A stretch of DNA of 64,000 nucleotides, taken from an uncultured bacterium. Its GTDB lineage: Bacteria; Planctomycetota; UBA1135; GCA-002686595. The number at the start of each line of letters is the position of its first letter. Position 1 is the stretch's first letter. This document shows, piece after piece, positions 62,360 to 64,000 of this stretch. The stretch lies in assembly GCA_937896235.1 (NCBI GenBank), contig CALBMX010000075.1, positions 1-64,000 of the forward strand. Direction: 5' to 3'. A program made the position numbers and the translations under genes. A model generated the notes under the pieces. The model had not been told where the DNA came from and ran no database searches. It saw only the letters and a list, made by a program, of their open reading frames with translations.

Positions 62360-62800
62360 AGGATGCGTTCCGAGTGTTTGAGGGTCAAAGTTGAATAGCG
62401 CGTCTTACGAGAGGGAGCTCAGGGTTGGGACCTTCACCGAGAACAAAGTAGAGACGCGCAGGGTTATGTAGATACAAATCCATTCCCTGGAATCACGGTA
62501 GAACTTTTCCTAAAATTTATAGAGATCCCTATATGTTTCAAACAAAACGGCCGATACCCAAAACCTCAAGACTGGACCCACTCGCCCGTTTGATTGAGCA
62601 TGGTAGAGTCCGCTAAAGGCTTCCATGACCGTCCAATCATAGAATAGGAGGCGATCCGAGAAGTATATTGGATCGATCGTTCCAACTTGAACATTCAGTC
62701 CACAATCGACTTTCCACGATCCCGGAAAGCAAGAACGCCGACTCCCCAAGAGGATGCCGGCGTTCTTGAATTTGTCCCGTCTGGAGGCGGATTTTAGCGT
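62360..62800. other. 441-bp intergenic region, AT-richer than its surroundings
   Basis: The stretch 62480-62650 is visibly AT-richer than the rest of the window. One minus-strand frame (62510-62749, TTG start, 79 codons) is open and rich in aromatic residues, but it overlaps the terminator at 62730-62768, has no SD and no ATG start; I do not call it a gene. The region probably holds the promoter of secreted protein B and the end of the nuo operon. Confidence 0.55.
62730..62768 (-). terminator. Hairpin after nuoN
   Basis: CAAGAACGCCG (62730-62740) pairs perfectly with CGGCGTTCTTG (62758-62768) around a 17-base spacer; on the minus strand CTTTCC follows. It lies 32 bases after the nuoN stop and is the likely end of the nuo operon. 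Confidence 0.75.
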
Positions 62801-64000
62801 TCAGCCCAGTAGGCCAAGAAGCCAACCTGGCATGAGTCCCATTACGAGAACTCCAGCGACGCAGAGTCCCGTCACTATGCTGGCGGGAAGAGTTACAGGT
62901 GCCAGCTTCGCCTCTTCCCCCTCGCCAAGGGGCTCCATCCACATCGTCACGATGATGCGCAAGTAGTAACCTAGCGCGATAACCGAAAGCAGCGCGCCCA
63001 GGATGGCGACCGCAATCATGTCCTGCTTGACCAGCAGCATGAAGACGTAGAGCTTGCCCATGAAACCACCCGTCGCGGGAATACCGCCGAGGGAGAGCAT
63101 AAAGAGCGTCATGGCACCTGCCACCGCGGGACGGCGGCGAGCCAACCCGCGCAGGCCGTTGAGGGTGAGCATGTGCTCGCCCTCGCGCTCAAGCATGGCG
63201 AGCAGGCCAAAGGCACCAGTCGAAGTGAATAGGTAGGCCGCCATGTAAAACAACGTTGCGTTCATCGACTCATCACGAACGTCGCTGTCCCCACCGGAGG
63301 CCAAGATGACAGCCATGACAAGCATGACGGTACCGGCGTGAGCAATACCCGAATAGGCCAACATGCGCTTGACGTTCGTCTGCACGAGTGCGCCGAGGTT
63401 TCCGGCAGCCATTGTGAGTAATGCGATCGCGGCAATAATGCCCGTGGCTGCTGGCGGAAGTAGAAAGCTAGCGGGAATCAAGAACCCAAAAGCTGCGGCC
63501 TTTGTTCCCGTAGCCATCAATGTGGTGATCGGCGTCGGACTTCCCTGGTAAACGTCGGGCACCCACAAGTGGAAAGGAAAGACCGAGACCTTGAAAAAGA
63601 TGCCAGCCATTAGAAGTGCACCGCCGATCAGAGCGATCGGTGATTGGGCGACCTCACCTTGGTACAAGCTAGCGAGCTCGGCTAGGTTTACCGTTCCGGT
63701 AGCGGTATAAATCAACGCGGCGCCGAAGAGGAAGAACGCTGCCGCAAAGGCTCCGAGCAGGAAGTACTTGAGACCAGCCTCGATCGAGTCGTGTCGAGCA
63801 CGGCGGAATGCGGCCAAGGAGTAGAGCGGCAGGGAGAGAATCTCGAGACCGATGAAGAACACAAGCAAATCGCCAGCCCCCACCATCAAGATCATGCCGG
63901 CCGTCGCCGACAGCATAAGCATGTCGTGCTCGCCGCGGAATTCCTGTAGCTTGCCCTCGTAGTAGCCGATCCCATAGACCCAGGCAAAGAGCGCGCCGAT
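62801..64000 (-). CDS. nuoN: NADH-quinone oxidoreductase subunit N (5' end outside window)
   Basis: The last 399 residues are seen; the frame is open to the window edge, so the internal ATG at 63922 is not the start. Typical NuoN sequence follows: GDLLVFFIGLEILSLPLYSLAAF, EAGLKYFLLGAFAAAFFLFGAALIY and, later, FPFHLWVPDVYQGSPTPIT with conserved Lys/Pro positions of the antiporter-like fold. About 11 membrane helices. It is a proton-pumping membrane subunit of complex I. It probably is the last gene of a nuo operon, as in many bacteria. Confidence 0.96.
   Translation of the reverse strand: MGALFAWVYGIGYYEGKLQEFRGEHDMLMLSATAGMILMVGAGDLLVFFIGLEILSLPLYSLAAFRRARHDSIEAGLKYFLLGAFAAAFFLFGAALIYTATGTVNLAELASLYQGEVAQSPIALIGGALLMAGIFFKVSVFPFHLWVPDVYQGSPTPITTLMATGTKAAAFGFLIPASFLLPPAATGIIAAIALLTMAAGNLGALVQTNVKRMLAYSGIAHAGTVMLVMAVILASGGDSDVRDESMNATLFYMAAYLFTSTGAFGLLAMLEREGEHMLTLNGLRGLARRRPAVAGAMTLFMLSLGGIPATGGFMGKLYVFMLLVKQDMIAVAILGALLSVIALGYYLRIIVTMWMEPLGEGEEAKLAPVTLPASIVTGLCVAGVLVMGLMPGWLLGLLG

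Overview
The window is a GC-rich, gene-dense chromosomal segment with no rRNA, tRNA, IS element or CRISPR array that I can see. Four things point, by inference, to a Planctomycetota-like Gram-negative bacterium. There is a large MoxR/DUF58/BatA-type von Willebrand factor A (VWA) locus with an attached ABC-2 transporter. There are several secreted proteins with beta-rich C-terminal domains of the kind common in that phylum. There is an LPS-type envelope locus. Shine-Dalgarno (SD) sites are scarce; many start codons follow C-rich tracts instead. I could not run a database search, so the phylum is a judgement.

Layout. (1) 1-391: 3' end of an acidic coiled-coil protein with perfect 18-bp repeats, followed by a strong terminator. 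(2) 513-13548: convergent arms of one functional locus. The plus arm holds BatA-like and double-VWA membrane proteins. The minus arm holds, in transcription order, a gene interrupted by an in-frame UGA (12433-12435), MoxR ATPase, a large membrane protein, ABC ATPase, ABC permease, DUF58 protein and a CBS-pair protein. (3) 13641-31113: a lipoprotein, a HAF-repeat secreted protein, an unknown cytosolic protein, a lytic transglycosylase, a HEAT-repeat protein, an HDOD-GGDEF signalling protein, a GT4 glycosyltransferase, RecG, a large secreted apparent pseudoenzyme and a subtilisin. (4) 31208-49632: envelope glycolipid region with methyltransferases, a WaaP-like kinase, an MsbA-like exporter, GT2/GT4 glycosyltransferases, an MFS transporter, a YejM/PbgA-like membrane sulfatase-fold protein and two further membrane- or phosphoester-related enzymes. 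(5) 49644-58851: an EF-hand-like lipoprotein diverging from two radical SAM enzymes, a translationally coupled 53-residue peptide, a pentaheme cytochrome and a HEAT/VWA protein. (6) 58854-64000, all on the minus strand: two small lipoproteins, two tandem paralogous secreted proteins with excellent terminators, an AT-richer gap, and the 3' part of nuoN.

The most interesting points are two. First, the in-frame UGA splits a gene whose reading frame continues for 124 more codons up to MoxR; it lies in a Cys-containing segment and is followed at suitable spacing by a hairpin resembling a bacterial selenocysteine insertion element (SECIS). Second, the two radical SAM genes plus the coupled short peptide form a candidate ribosomally synthesised peptide (RiPP) modification system. 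Other leads are a palindrome shared upstream of two secreted-protein genes, a secreted protein that seems to have lost the catalytic residues of both its folds, a WaaP-like kinase lacking the catalytic Asp, and C-tract leaders before start codons.
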